This document shows positions 16,503-24,677 of a stretch of DNA of 35,866 nt, one piece after another. Within the stretch, counting starts at the first letter, position 1; every line of letters begins with the position of its first letter. The DNA comes from Firmicutes bacterium CAG:552 (lineage in GTDB: Bacteria > Bacillota > Clostridia > Christensenellales > Pumilibacteraceae): contig FR884015.1 in assembly GCA_000435495.1 (NCBI GenBank), positions 14,173-50,038 on the forward strand, in the 5' to 3' direction. The notes beneath the pieces were generated by a model that worked only from the letters and a program-made list of their open reading frames with translations, did no database searches and was not told the DNA's origin. The position numbers and the translations under genes were made by a program.

Positions 16503-16539
16503 ACAAAAATAGGAACGGAGCATAACCGCCCCGCTCCTA
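16503..16539 (-). terminator. Intrinsic terminator of the lemA-DUF2207 unit
   Basis: Read on the minus strand, TAGGAGCGGGG pairs with CTCCGTTCCTA (11 pairs, two of them G-U) around an eight-base loop, followed directly by TTTTT. It lies about 25 bases after the DUF2207 stop codon. Confidence 0.88.
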
Positions 16540-16562
16540 CCATACTTGAAGTTTGGTTGTTT

Positions 16563-18494
16563 TTATCTTCTTCCGCCGCCGCCTCCGCCGAAGCCGCCTC
16601 CACCGAAGCCACCTCCGAAGCCGCCCTTACCGCCGAATATACCTTTACCGCCGCCTTTTTGCTGCGGTCTGGAACTCATGGCCTTTTTGTAAGAAGAAAA
16701 TGTATTGTTTACCAATCTGTTAAAGACTATAATGTCGAACACGTCGCCGGCATCGACTCCCGCATTGACATAGAACAGCGCAGGCGGTATCTTGATTGCA
16801 GAGAACTTATCCGCCCACTTATCGTCTATACCAAGCACGTTAATGTACGGCAATACATTGTAATAATATTGCGGATTTTCGTCTATAAGCGCAATCATAC
16901 GTTCCTTGTCTACTGCCGTAAGGAAATTTTTAAATCCTTTGATTTGACCGAGCGTATATGCAAAATACTCGGTACGCTTTCTAGTCGTTCCGCATACAAA
17001 TGCAGCCATAAAAGCCGCCGCATAGCACGCAACGCCGCCATAGAACGGCATAAAGCCGCCGAAGAAAGAAAATGCGAGAGTCAAAACAAATCCCGCTACT
17101 GCGGACACCGTAAACACTGCAATGATAACGTTACGATAAAAACCGAATTCGTGTTTTGCCTTGAGATCGTACATCGTTCTTCCGACTCCGAACATAACGC
17201 CCATTCCCACTACCATCGGCAGGAAATTCTTCAACGAAAAAATCGAAATAACGGACGGATTTAACCTAAGTCCCAAGATGATCGTAAGTACCAACATAGA
17301 CGCTAACGACAAAATCATAGTCAAAAAGCTTTTTCCGTCTGTTTTGCTCTCATGCAAGCGCTTTTTGTAGTTCGAACTTATCTGCGAAGATGCTTTATCT
17401 ACCGTCGAGTAGAATTTATCTTTTAATTGCTTTGCCGTAACCCTGGGACCGCTTTTAAACAAACCGTTATAAATGGTTAGTTGATGCTGCGGAGCCGACG
17501 GATCTATCTCCTTACGAATAAGAACGGCGTCGCCGTCAACATCCTCTATATCGAGATACCCCTTTGACGCAAAGTAAAATATCATTGCCGTTATGTCGCC
17601 CACGTCGCATTTTCCGTCAATCAAAAATCCCATCTCTGCCGGATCCAATTCGTGACCGTCCTCGGACGGCGGAGCGGCATTAACCACTTCCACAACAGGT
17701 CTATCCGAGACTGTAAGGTTTTTTATAAGCAACGGTGCCGCTATCGCAATGATGGCGAATACAAGCGCAAGTAATCCTCCTGTCGAGAACGGCAAAGAGA
17801 ATCTCGTACCGGTTTCGATATCCACCGTCACACCTTGGAACGGGTTGAGTTTAGCTATCGAAAAGGTAAGAACCTTATCGCTTACACTCAGGTTGCTTCC
17901 GTTGTAAGTGTTCGTCGAACCGTACTCACCGGCAAATAATTGCACGTCCTTTATCGTGTACGGCATTGTAACGGACAAAGAAACGTTTTCCTGCGACGTT
18001 GACCAACCGTACGGAACGACGTTCATGTAATAATTGGTGCTCCGAGCGGTGTTTGTGGGCGGAACGATACTATATGTAATGGTATAGCTCTTGATTTCAC
18101 CGCCGGAATACGTCGGTCCGCCGTAACGCTTGCCCGTATTTACGCAAATAAAGCCGCCTTCGGCAGTAACGAAGTAATCGTCACCCGTAACCGTGACGTC
18201 GCTGTATTGCTCGCCTTTGCTCGTAGCCAGATACCTAACGATGCCGTGACTCGTCTGATAAAAAGCAACGGTGATGCTTTCGGTAACCAACGCAACTCTG
18301 TCATCGCCTACGTTGATTTTATAATCTGCTTCGACTATTCTGTAACCGTTATCTACCCCCATCGACTCGAACGGATTGTTGATTTTCTCATATTCCTGCG
18401 ACGAAGTAAAAACAGAAAAGGCTATAACGATAGCCGAAAAGACTATCGCTATAACCACTAGAATTATAATTAAAACTCTATATTTTTTCCACAT
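16563..18494 (-). CDS. DUF2207 family membrane protein with glycine-rich tail
   Basis: A 643-aa membrane protein. An N-terminal membrane helix (residues 7-29) leads to an extracellular beta-rich domain (about 30-230) with the family's HGIVRYL motif. A second membrane helix follows at about 237-258, then a cytoplasmic segment, further hydrophobic helices at about 390-490, and a C-terminal tail of FGGG repeats ending GGGGRR (last 25 residues). This layout is the DUF2207 family, whose function is not established. It lies ten bases after lemA, and the lemA-DUF2207 pairing recurs in many bacteria, which suggests an envelope-related partnership. The low-complexity tail could mediate clustering. Confidence 0.88.
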   Translation of the reverse strand: MWKKYRVLIIILVVIAIVFSAIVIAFSVFTSSQEYEKINNPFESMGVDNGYRIVEADYKINVGDDRVALVTESITVAFYQTSHGIVRYLATSKGEQYSDVTVTGDDYFVTAEGGFICVNTGKRYGGPTYSGGEIKSYTITYSIVPPTNTARSTNYYMNVVPYGWSTSQENVSLSVTMPYTIKDVQLFAGEYGSTNTYNGSNLSVSDKVLTFSIAKLNPFQGVTVDIETGTRFSLPFSTGGLLALVFAIIAIAAPLLIKNLTVSDRPVVEVVNAAPPSEDGHELDPAEMGFLIDGKCDVGDITAMIFYFASKGYLDIEDVDGDAVLIRKEIDPSAPQHQLTIYNGLFKSGPRVTAKQLKDKFYSTVDKASSQISSNYKKRLHESKTDGKSFLTMILSLASMLVLTIILGLRLNPSVISIFSLKNFLPMVVGMGVMFGVGRTMYDLKAKHEFGFYRNVIIAVFTVSAVAGFVLTLAFSFFGGFMPFYGGVACYAAAFMAAFVCGTTRKRTEYFAYTLGQIKGFKNFLTAVDKERMIALIDENPQYYYNVLPYINVLGIDDKWADKFSAIKIPPALFYVNAGVDAGDVFDIIVFNRLVNNTFSSYKKAMSSRPQQKGGGKGIFGGKGGFGGGFGGGGFGGGGGGRR

Positions 18495-18503
18495 GAAAGT
18501 TTA

Positions 18504-19091
18504 TCAGAACTTAACCTGAACGTTCTCTCTCTGCGCTTCTTCAATTTCGAAGAACGGTTTCTTTTCGAGATGCATTGCCTTACCTACAATGTTGGACGGG
18601 AACATCAGCAATTTGTTGTTAAACTGCTTTACAACGCCGTTATAATACTTTCTGTGCTGCGAAATTTCGTTCTCCAAAGTAGCAAGCTGTTGCTGCAACA
18701 TAATAAACTGCGCATCGGCTTTGAGCTGAGGGTACGCTTCGGCAACTGCTATGATGTTGCGAATAGCGCCGCCGAGTTGTTTTTCTGCGGCAATTTTCTC
18801 ATCGGGCGATTTTGCGTTAAGAGCCATGCTTCTGGCACTCATAACGGCAGAAAGAGTTTCCTTTTCGTGAGTAGCGTAACCCTTAACCGTCTCAACGAGG
18901 TTAGGTATAAGGTCATAACGCTTTTTAAGGGAAACGTCTATCGTCGAAAATCCTTCTTCCACGTTATGCGAGAGCATTACGAATGCGTTTCTAGTCTTTA
19001 TCCACCATATAACGATGGCAAGCACCAAAATTACTACCAACGCTATGACGATGGGCCATACCCACTGAGTTACAGAAGATATTAATGTCAT
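18504..19091 (-). CDS. lemA: LemA family membrane protein
   Basis: A 195-aa protein with an outward N-terminus, one membrane helix (about residues 10-31) and a cytoplasmic bundle of long helices. The LemA signature is clear: a helix with YDLIPNLVETVKGYA, then ARSMALNAKSPDEKIAAE, and QLATLENEISQHRKYYN with a closing KPFFEIEEAQRE. I start at the ATG at 19091 because GGAGG lies eight bases upstream; the frame extends 14 codons further without one. It has its own TTGACA/TATAAT promoter and is followed by DUF2207. LemA proteins are conserved but their biochemical function remains uncertain. Confidence 0.93.
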   Translation of the reverse strand: MTLISSVTQWVWPIVIALVVILVLAIVIWWIKTRNAFVMLSHNVEEGFSTIDVSLKKRYDLIPNLVETVKGYATHEKETLSAVMSARSMALNAKSPDEKIAAEKQLGGAIRNIIAVAEAYPQLKADAQFIMLQQQLATLENEISQHRKYYNGVVKQFNNKLLMFPSNIVGKAMHLEKKPFFEIEEAQRENVQVKF

Positions 19092-19121
19092 GTTTTTTTC
19101 CTCCGAATTTTTATTAAGTCG

Positions 19122-19150
19122 ATTATACAACAAAACAGTGCCGTTGTCAA
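19122..19150 (-). promoter_or_regulatory. Consensus promoter for lemA-DUF2207
   Basis: The minus strand has a perfect TTGACA, a 17-base spacer and a perfect TATAAT, with the -10 box about 30 bases before the lemA ATG. This should be a strong housekeeping promoter. Confidence 0.92.
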
Positions 19151-19230
19151 TAAATTATAGCGTTACGATTTTAATAATTACGTTATCTCGCCTGAAAATA
19201 ATTAACAACGGTCTAAAAAACAATAATACG

Positions 19231-20280
19231 TTATCTTATTTCTATGTTTCCACTCGACGTTTCTATTTCAAGTGAATTTTTGCCGTCGCCGAAAACTTTC
19301 CGACCGTCTTTATCCGTAAACTGCGCAGTCGTAGAAAATTCACCGCTTGAAGTATGGTAGTACACGGTATAACCGCTACGCAGTGTTACGGTAACGTCGC
19401 CGCTGCCGGCATCGATGATTACCGAAGCGCATTCGTTAAGACCGATTTCAACGTCGCCGCTGGTAGCGTCGATTTCTACCTGCGTACAGCCTGAGACTTC
19501 GTCTATCGTTATTCTGCCCGACGTGTTTTGCGCCAATATCTCTTTGGCTTCGACCTTTTTACAAACAATGTTTCCGGAGGTGCAATCGAGTTTCACCTCA
19601 TCTGCGGCAATGTTATCCAGTCGTACCGAACCGGATGTGGACCGAGCGTCCACAGATTCGGCTTTGACGTTGCCGCACTTAACCGAACCGGACGTAGACT
19701 TTAGCTTTATAATCTTTGCAGTGATGTTTTCAGCGTTTACGGAACCGGATGTAGATTTTAAAGAAACTCTACCGGTAGAGAAAATCGAATCGCATTTAAC
19801 CGATCCTGACGTACTTTCGAGATTAATGTTACCTGCTTGAATGTCATCGTCGATCTTTACGGTACCCGCAACGCAAGATACTTTTAAGTCTATGCCCTGC
19901 GGAAGGGTAACGGTAAGATCTTTGTCGCTGTGTTCTATCCTTGCAACGTACGATGGACGCCAAAACCTGACGGTCAATTTGCCATCGTTTACCTTCCATC
20001 TCATCCTTTTGTCGGATTCAAGTTTTTCGCCGCTTTCAAATCCATCGATTTTGTCACCGCACTTTATCTGTATGTCGCCTACACGCCAATCTATTTCCGC
20101 CTCGGTAATCTTTTCCGAACTTGTAATAACTCCGCCTATTTCGTATCCTTCTTCCGAATAATACTCATACGTAACCAGACTCTTGTCATAAAAATAACAG
20201 CCGGCAGCCGCTGTGACAATTACTGCGATAACAATCACGGCAAGCAATTTACCTATTATCGAGCAAATTTTTTTTGACAT
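19231..20280 (-). CDS. DUF4097 repeat protein, membrane-anchored beta-solenoid
   Basis: A 349-aa protein with an N-terminal membrane helix (about residues 9-29, ending TAAAGCYFYD, where a cysteine could allow lipidation) and an outer part of about ten 18-20-residue repeats. Each turn has the core (S/T)SG followed by alternating hydrophobic residues, for example STSGSV four times in succession, then TSGNI, TSGRI, TSGDV, GSGDV, TSSGEF and TSSGNI. This is the DUF4097 family, predicted to form a right-handed beta-solenoid. I start at 20280 because AAGGGGAG lies upstream, 14 codons inside the longest frame. It lies 45 bases after the ABC permease and is probably transcribed with it. Its role, perhaps envelope stress or adhesion, is unproven. 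Confidence 0.88.
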   Translation of the reverse strand: MSKKICSIIGKLLAVIVIAVIVTAAAGCYFYDKSLVTYEYYSEEGYEIGGVITSSEKITEAEIDWRVGDIQIKCGDKIDGFESGEKLESDKRMRWKVNDGKLTVRFWRPSYVARIEHSDKDLTVTLPQGIDLKVSCVAGTVKIDDDIQAGNINLESTSGSVKCDSIFSTGRVSLKSTSGSVNAENITAKIIKLKSTSGSVKCGNVKAESVDARSTSGSVRLDNIAADEVKLDCTSGNIVCKKVEAKEILAQNTSGRITIDEVSGCTQVEIDATSGDVEIGLNECASVIIDAGSGDVTVTLRSGYTVYYHTSSGEFSTTAQFTDKDGRKVFGDGKNSLEIETSSGNIEIR

Positions 20281-20325
20281 ATTTTTATCTCCCCTTACAA
20301 GATATTCCGCAAAAATCCGCATACG

Positions 20326-21240
20326 TTACTTATTTTCGTATGCGCCCTTACGGTATTTGTTGATAATAACGTATGCTACGACAAGTAATGCTATCGCTCC
20401 TACAAACACCGTGTACATTACCCAAGTATCCACACGGTTTCCGAAACACACAATATTGCAATCGACGCTGTCTTTTATACTTTCTATTACCTCTGTAGGT
20501 ATACCGCATTCGCCCATTTCTCTTAATGCGCCATTCATCGAATGTCGTCTCAAAAGCGCAGTACCGTAAGTTCCGGGCAGACAAGACAAAGCGTTACGCA
20601 AGCCGTCGTCGAACGAACTTAGCGGCATATATGCTCCGCAAATAAATCCGTATGCTGCGGACACTATGGTGCCTACGGCAGACGCCTGACCGTTAGTGCG
20701 CAAAAATACGTTTACTACAGACGAAAGAGCTACGCCGAACATCGTCAGCAACAACACGTCGCTAAGCACAAGCAATACGTCGGTAACCGACATATACCAA
20801 CCGACAATCGCTATATACGCAAAACACGCCGACGTCGCCGTAAGCGTTATAATGAGCGTAGTGATAAGCGAAGAAAAGTAGTATGCGAATGCGTACACTC
20901 TTCGATCCTGAGGCGATACGAAAAAGTCTTTTTTTGTTCCGCTCGCTATGTCTTGAACCATAAGCAAATTAGAACAAAACGCAACGGTTACGCAAGATAC
21001 GGCTAACAGGGATGAAAAAAGCTGAGCTCCGACCGTGCCGTCTATTATTTTTTTCGGAAGCTCGACACCGGCACGCAACAAAGATGCGTTGAAACTGTCT
21101 TTATATATATCCGACAAAAACGTCGCATACAAAATCAGCAGTATCAGCGGCGAAACAAGCGAGGAAAAAAACATCCCTTTATCTTTAAAGAACATTTTGG
21201 TATTTCGTTTTGTCAAAGCGATAAATGCTTTTGCTTTCAT
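20326..21240 (-). CDS. ABC-2 type transporter permease
   Basis: A 304-aa protein with six predicted membrane helices and a large extracellular loop between the first two (about residues 45-70), as in ABC-2 exporters. The signature GAYMPLSSFDDGLRNALSCLPGTY near residue 215 matches the conserved region of the family. Its start overlaps the ATPase stop by four bases (ATGA), so the two proteins form one transporter. Substrates of such pairs include drugs, polyketides, polysaccharides and peptides. The TetR gene in front makes an inducible exporter most likely, but the substrate is unknown. Confidence 0.92.
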   Translation of the reverse strand: MKAKAFIALTKRNTKMFFKDKGMFFSSLVSPLILLILYATFLSDIYKDSFNASLLRAGVELPKKIIDGTVGAQLFSSLLAVSCVTVAFCSNLLMVQDIASGTKKDFFVSPQDRRVYAFAYYFSSLITTLIITLTATSACFAYIAIVGWYMSVTDVLLVLSDVLLLTMFGVALSSVVNVFLRTNGQASAVGTIVSAAYGFICGAYMPLSSFDDGLRNALSCLPGTYGTALLRRHSMNGALREMGECGIPTEVIESIKDSVDCNIVCFGNRVDTWVMYTVFVGAIALLVVAYVIINKYRKGAYENK

Positions 21241-22154
21241 ACGTTGCCTCCCAATTTTTTGCCTGTTACAGCCAAGAATACATCGTCCATTTTGCCCTTT
21301 TCCACTTCGTAATCGACAAAAAGCGACGGATACGCCAATATCAACTCGGTCGCCTGCTTGGTGTCGTCCACCCTTACCCTATAAGCATCTCTAAGTCCGA
21401 CGTATTCTTTACCGAGCTTTTTGACGTCATCCTCGCTTACTCCATACAAAGTAATATAATCACCCGCATAAGAGTTTTTTAATTGAAGCGGCGTTCCTTT
21501 TGCTACGACTTTGCCGGAATCGAGGATAACGACGTAATCTGCGTCTGCGGCTTCCTCCATATAATGAGTGGTCAAAAAGACTGTCATGTCGTTTCTTTGA
21601 CGCATCTGCCCGATAACTTTCCACATCGTCTTTCTCGTCTGAGGATCCAATCCTGTAGTCGGTTCGTCAAGTATTAAAACCGACGGATCGTTTATAAGCG
21701 CCCTCGCCACATCGGCTCGCCTGCGTTGTCCCCCTGAAAGACGGCTAAGCCTTCGATCGAGAAAATCCGTAAATTCCAATTCCTCGGCAAGCGCAGCTAT
21801 CTTTTCTTTGGCTTGGGTTCCGTAAATTCCGTACAAGGCAGCTCTGTATGTCAAATTCTCCCTAACGGTAAGCACGCCGTCTAAGACGGAATTCTGAAAT
21901 ACAACGCCTATTTTCGAAGAAACGGCTTTCATATCGTCATCGATGTCAACGCCGTCGATTACGACCTTTCCGCCGTCCCTCGCCAGCAACCCGCACATGA
22001 TGTCTATAGTCGTAGACTTGCCTGCTCCGTTTACTCCCAAAAAGGCAAACAGCTCTCCTTTATTTACCTTCAGCGAAATTCCGTTAACCGCTTTAACTTC
22101 GCCAAAGCTTTTCGTCAAATTTTTAATTTCAATAATAGTATCATTTTCTACCAT
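21237..22154 (-). CDS. ABC transporter ATP-binding protein
   Basis: A 305-aa ATPase with Walker A GVNGAGKS at residues 40-47, signature LSGGQ at 139-143 and Walker B VLILDE at 159-164, followed by the D-loop GLDP and the H-loop TTHYMEE. The C-terminal 80 residues form the small accessory domain found in the DrrA/NodI-type branch that partners with ABC-2 permeases. AAGGA lies eight bases before the ATG. It lies 30 bases after the TetR gene and overlaps the permease gene, so the three form one operon. Confidence 0.95.
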   Translation of the reverse strand: MVENDTIIEIKNLTKSFGEVKAVNGISLKVNKGELFAFLGVNGAGKSTTIDIMCGLLARDGGKVVIDGVDIDDDMKAVSSKIGVVFQNSVLDGVLTVRENLTYRAALYGIYGTQAKEKIAALAEELEFTDFLDRRLSRLSGGQRRRADVARALINDPSVLILDEPTTGLDPQTRKTMWKVIGQMRQRNDMTVFLTTHYMEEAADADYVVILDSGKVVAKGTPLQLKNSYAGDYITLYGVSEDDVKKLGKEYVGLRDAYRVRVDDTKQATELILAYPSLFVDYEVEKGKMDDVFLAVTGKKLGGNV

Positions 22155-22184
22155 ACGTTATATCCTTTTTGTTACATCGTGGTG

Positions 22185-22799
22185 TTATTTTTTACATTTC
22201 GGCTGCGGCGTCGGCGTCTTTATCCGAGGTGCGTCTGACTTAAGCAAACTAAGCGCAGACACAAACTGAAATCCCAGCAAGTCGCACGCCTCTTCGAATT
22301 CGAACGACCACTTGCCGGTAGCTATAAGTACCGAAAGTCCGTAACAATATATGTACTCGCTGACAAAAAGCGTCTGAGCGTCCTGTTCATTAAGCTCATA
22401 ATCTTTTTTTATGGCTTCGATACATATAGCCCGCATCTCGCCAAGCTCGTTTATTATAGACTGAAGATTTTCGCATCGACTTATGTCCCGCACAAACAAA
22501 AATTTAAACAAATTCGGATTATCGCCGGCAAATTCCAACATCTTTATACCGACGGCTTTAAAGACCGGCGAATAATTTTGTCCTTTAGCAATATAATCGC
22601 TAAAAACTCGCATGCCTTCTTTTTCGACTTCTTTGACAAGCTCGTCCATACTTCCCAACGCAGTAAAAATAGGACAAGACGAACTGCCGAGTTTTTTGCC
22701 GAGTTCTCTCGCCGTTAAGGCTTTCTCTCCTCTTTCGCTTACCAGTTTAAGCGCTGCTTTCACTATTTGTTCCTTGGTACACTTAGGCTTTGGCGGCAT
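22185..22799 (-). CDS. TetR family transcriptional regulator
   Basis: A 204-aa repressor-type protein. The N-terminal DNA-binding domain reads TKEQIVKAALKLVSERGEKA, then the helix-turn-helix LTARELGKKLGSSSCPIFTAL at residues 28-48. The C-terminal helical domain would bind a small ligand and dimerise; it resembles the TetR_C_33 (WHG) group, without certainty. The gene heads the ABC exporter operon. A 23-base near-palindrome covers the -10 box of its own promoter, so autoregulation and co-control of the exporter are likely. TAAGGAG precedes the ATG. Confidence 0.93.
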   Translation of the reverse strand: MPPKPKCTKEQIVKAALKLVSERGEKALTARELGKKLGSSSCPIFTALGSMDELVKEVEKEGMRVFSDYIAKGQNYSPVFKAVGIKMLEFAGDNPNLFKFLFVRDISRCENLQSIINELGEMRAICIEAIKKDYELNEQDAQTLFVSEYIYCYGLSVLIATGKWSFEFEEACDLLGFQFVSALSLLKSDAPRIKTPTPQPKCKK

Positions 22800-22825
22800 T
22801 TGATATTCTCCTTAAAACGTTTGTT

Positions 22826-22848
22826 ATACAACATATGTTATATTGTAT
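22826..22848. promoter_or_regulatory. Probable TetR operator
   Basis: A 23-base near-palindrome with arms ATACAACAT and ATATTGTAT (one mismatch) around ATGTT lies 27 bases upstream of the TetR gene and covers its -10 box. Such placement is typical of autoregulatory TetR operators. The left 11 bases recur at 9832-9842. Confidence 0.75.
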
Positions 22849-22870
22849 CTTATGTGCGCCACTCTGTCAA
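22842..22870 (-). promoter_or_regulatory. Promoter of the TetR-ABC operon
   Basis: The minus strand has TTGACA, a 17-base spacer and TACAAT. The -10 box is inside the palindromic operator, so bound repressor would block RNA polymerase. Confidence 0.88.
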
Positions 22871-22897
22871 CCGAAATAAAACCGATACCGCATTTTG

Positions 22898-22936
22898 CAT
22901 AAAAAATTACGACTTTGCCGATTATCGCAAAAGTCG
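22898..22936 (-). terminator. Intrinsic terminator downstream of the 215-aa gene
   Basis: On the minus strand CGACTTTTGC pairs with GCAAAGTCG (one bulged base) and TAATTTTTT follows. It lies about 110 bases after the stop. A second hairpin, ACGCAAATC and GATTTGCGT with a two-base loop (23027-23046), touches the stop codon itself but lacks a clear T-run. Confidence 0.75.
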
Positions 22937-23045
22937 CAATTAATAAATCGTTATTTAAGTATACTCAGCTATATTCATCGAATTTTTCGTAAAAGCATTA
23001 TCGGCTGCGTTTACCCCTACAAACTTACGCAAATCAAGATTTGCG

Positions 23046-23693
23046 TTAAGCGTTTGCGTAAGCGGAAAGGTAATCGAGATACGGATCGAAAACGTCTTTT
23101 CTTAGCGATCTTCTGAGCCCTATTATTATTGCCTTGGCTGCGTTTTTGTCAGCAATATTGCCAAGAAGCGAATCGCACATATAGCACAAATCGTTTTTTT
23201 CGCCTGCAGTAAAATCCTCGCTTCCGTTTATCTTTTCCATCAACACTTTCACACACTCTTTGACCTTAGAAATTTCGGAATGATTACCTTTGAGCAATTC
23301 GTCCGTTTCTTTCATAAACGGCACTACCATTTCGCTGCAAAAGCTGAAATACGCCGCATTCATATCGCTTCCGTAAAACTTTTCCAAAAAGTCCCCGAGA
23401 CTTACTTCGCCGCTGTCGATGTCCGCAAAAAGGCAAAACACAAAAGCCGCAAGTTTTTTGCCGGACGGCAAAGTTCCGCTTTCGGCAAAAAGTTTAGCTT
23501 CGAATCCGTAATCGAATCCTTTGAGCGCAGACGCCAAAGCATTCTGAAGCAAACTGCTGGTAGCAACGATTTTCAGTACCGCTTTGATTTTGCTCTCTGC
23601 CAAAATATACCTAGACTTAGAAAGCGAAACGCATGCTGCGTCAAATTGCTCCACTTTTATGGGATCATCGGTTATTACGTCATAAATATTCAT
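23046..23693 (-). CDS. Unrecognised soluble helical protein
   Basis: I do not recognise this 215-aa protein. It has no signal peptide, membrane helix or metal motif. It is mostly helical with acidic patches; recognisable stretches include AVLKIVATSSLLQNALASAL, LASGKK-like LPSGKKLAAFVFCLFADIDSG, and a C-terminal GLRRSLRKDVFDPYLDYLSA. I start at the ATG at 23693 because a GGAG lies eight bases upstream; the frame extends 31 codons further across its own promoter, which rules the longer start out. It is a single-gene unit with its own promoter and terminator, divergent from xpt. Confidence 0.8.
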   Translation of the reverse strand: MNIYDVITDDPIKVEQFDAACVSLSKSRYILAESKIKAVLKIVATSSLLQNALASALKGFDYGFEAKLFAESGTLPSGKKLAAFVFCLFADIDSGEVSLGDFLEKFYGSDMNAAYFSFCSEMVVPFMKETDELLKGNHSEISKVKECVKVLMEKINGSEDFTAGEKNDLCYMCDSLLGNIADKNAAKAIIIGLRRSLRKDVFDPYLDYLSAYANA

Positions 23694-23734
23694 AATATCA
23701 TCTCCGCCATACGCACAAATAAGTTTCTTTATAT

Positions 23735-23763
23735 AATATAACACAACCAAACGAATTTTGCAA
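23735..23763 (-). promoter_or_regulatory. Promoter of the 215-aa unknown gene
   Basis: The minus strand has TTGCAA, a 17-base spacer and TATATT, with the -10 box about 42 bases before the chosen ATG. It supports the shorter start. Confidence 0.75.
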
Positions 23764-23831
23764 GTCCGAAACAGTACAAACGTCAACTTTGCTCTGCCCT
23801 GCCGGGATTTTTCGCAATAAGTCTTAATTGT

Positions 23832-23860
23832 TTGACATAAACTTGTTTTTTTTGTACAAT
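23832..23860 (+). promoter_or_regulatory. Promoter of xpt
   Basis: TTGACA and TACAAT are separated by exactly 17 bases, and the ATG follows 23 bases after the -10 box with AAAGGAG in front. The leader is too short to hold a riboswitch. Confidence 0.9.
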
Positions 23861-23882
23861 TAGTAAGTTAAAAGGAGCTGTT

Positions 23883-24458
23883 ATGAAAGAGTTAGAACAA
23901 AAAATACTGACGGAAGGTAAAGTTTTGGCAGGCGGCGTTCTTAAAGTAGATGCGTTTCTTAACCATCAGGTAGACGTCAAGTTTGCGTCCGAGATGGCAA
24001 AAGAATGGAAAAAGGCTTTTTGCGACGAAAACGTAAACAAGATACTTACTATAGAATCGAGCGGCATAGCCCTTGCGACCCCGGTAGCCCTCGAATTCGA
24101 AGTTCCTCTCGTATTTGCAAAAAAACACGTTTCCTCCAACATTGCATCCTCGGATCTGTACAAAGCGTCCGTACATTCTTTTACTCACGGCAACACCAAC
24201 GACGTGGTAGTCAGCAAAAAGTTTCTTTCCCCTGCCGATCGAGTGCTTATTATAGACGACTTCCTCGCAAACGGCGAAGCTCTTAAAGGTCTTATCGATA
24301 TTTGCGCTCAGGCAAGCGCAACGGTCGTAGGCTGCGGAATAGCCATAGAAAAAGCCTTTCAAGGCGGCGGAGACAAATTACGAAAGCTCGGAGTAAGGAT
24401 AGTATCGCTTGCTCGCATAGCGTCCATGACGGACAATGAAGTAGTCTTTTGTCGCTAA
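23883..24458 (+). CDS. xpt: Xanthine phosphoribosyltransferase
   Basis: A 191-aa cytoplasmic salvage enzyme that joins xanthine to PRPP to make XMP, which feeds GMP synthesis. It matches the Gram-positive Xpt pattern along its whole length: EGKVLAGGVLKVDAFLNHQVD at the N-terminus, TIESSGIALATPVAL, VHSFTHGNTNDVVVSKKFLS, the PRPP-binding loop VLIIDDFLANGEALKG at residues about 124-139, and GIAIEKAFQGGGDKL near the end. Length is typical. In many Firmicutes a guanine riboswitch lies directly before xpt. Here xpt has a plain promoter, and the riboswitch lies after it, in front of the nucleoside importer. Confidence 0.96.
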   Translation: MKELEQKILTEGKVLAGGVLKVDAFLNHQVDVKFASEMAKEWKKAFCDENVNKILTIESSGIALATPVALEFEVPLVFAKKHVSSNIASSDLYKASVHSFTHGNTNDVVVSKKFLSPADRVLIIDDFLANGEALKGLIDICAQASATVVGCGIAIEKAFQGGGDKLRKLGVRIVSLARIASMTDNEVVFCR

Positions 24459-24506
24459 TGACAAAATAAATATACAAAAAAACTTTTAAAAGTCGGCTGA
24501 AAACGA

Positions 24507-24535
24507 TTGACAACGGCATTTAGGTCTTGTATAAT
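24507..24535 (+). promoter_or_regulatory. Consensus promoter of the riboswitch-controlled importer operon
   Basis: A perfect TTGACA, a 17-base spacer and a perfect TATAAT lie directly upstream of the aptamer. This should be a very strong promoter, so regulation must act mainly through the leader RNA. Confidence 0.94.
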
Positions 24536-24557
24536 ACAATTGCAGCAACCGAATATG

Positions 24558-24626
24558 TGTCAATATAGTTTCGGATAGATGGCCCGAATGTTTCTACCGT
24601 AACGCCGACCAGTTACGACTATTGAT
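24558..24626 (+). promoter_or_regulatory. Guanine-class purine riboswitch aptamer
   Basis: The leader folds as the three-way purine aptamer. P1 pairs TCAATA (24560-24565) with TATTGA (24620-24625), P2 pairs TTCGG with CCGAA, and P3 pairs CGTAAC with GTTACG. Junction J2/3 reads TGTTTCTAC. Aligned to the B. subtilis xpt aptamer, the pocket residues are all present: U22 at 24566, U47 at 24591, U51 at 24595 and C74 at 24619. The C at position 74 specifies guanine or hypoxanthine, not adenine. The kissing-loop GG (24581-24582) and CC (24605-24606) are kept. Loop L3 has eight bases instead of the usual seven. An intrinsic terminator follows, so ligand should switch the importer off. Confidence 0.94.
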
Positions 24627-24677
24627 TCAAACTAAGCACGAGCGTTTTTCGCTCACATCTTTTCGCATTTTATTGAC

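Larger units (their letters stand above)
16253..16562. other. Intergenic stretch with a promoter and a terminator only
   Basis: Between the alcohol dehydrogenase start and the DUF2207 stop there are about 310 bases. They hold the dehydrogenase promoter at the left and the DUF2207 terminator at the right. I see no coding frame, RNA gene or repeat in the middle part (about 16310-16500). Confidence 0.7.

Noticed and set aside
19400..19860. CRISPR-like regular repeats
   Set aside because: The repeats are in frame, imperfect, about 57-60 bases long and encode the (S/T)SG solenoid of the DUF4097 protein, with no spacers.
23027..23046. Perfect nine-base hairpin at the stop of the 215-aa gene as a main terminator
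   Set aside because: It overlaps the stop codon and lacks a T-run. The hairpin at 22898-22936 with TAATTTTTT is the better terminator.
24558..24626. A 2'-deoxyguanosine or adenine riboswitch variant
   Set aside because: At first the loops looked atypical. After aligning to the xpt aptamer the pocket residues U22, U47, U51 and C74 are all standard for guanine, so an adenine (U74) or altered-pocket class is not supported.
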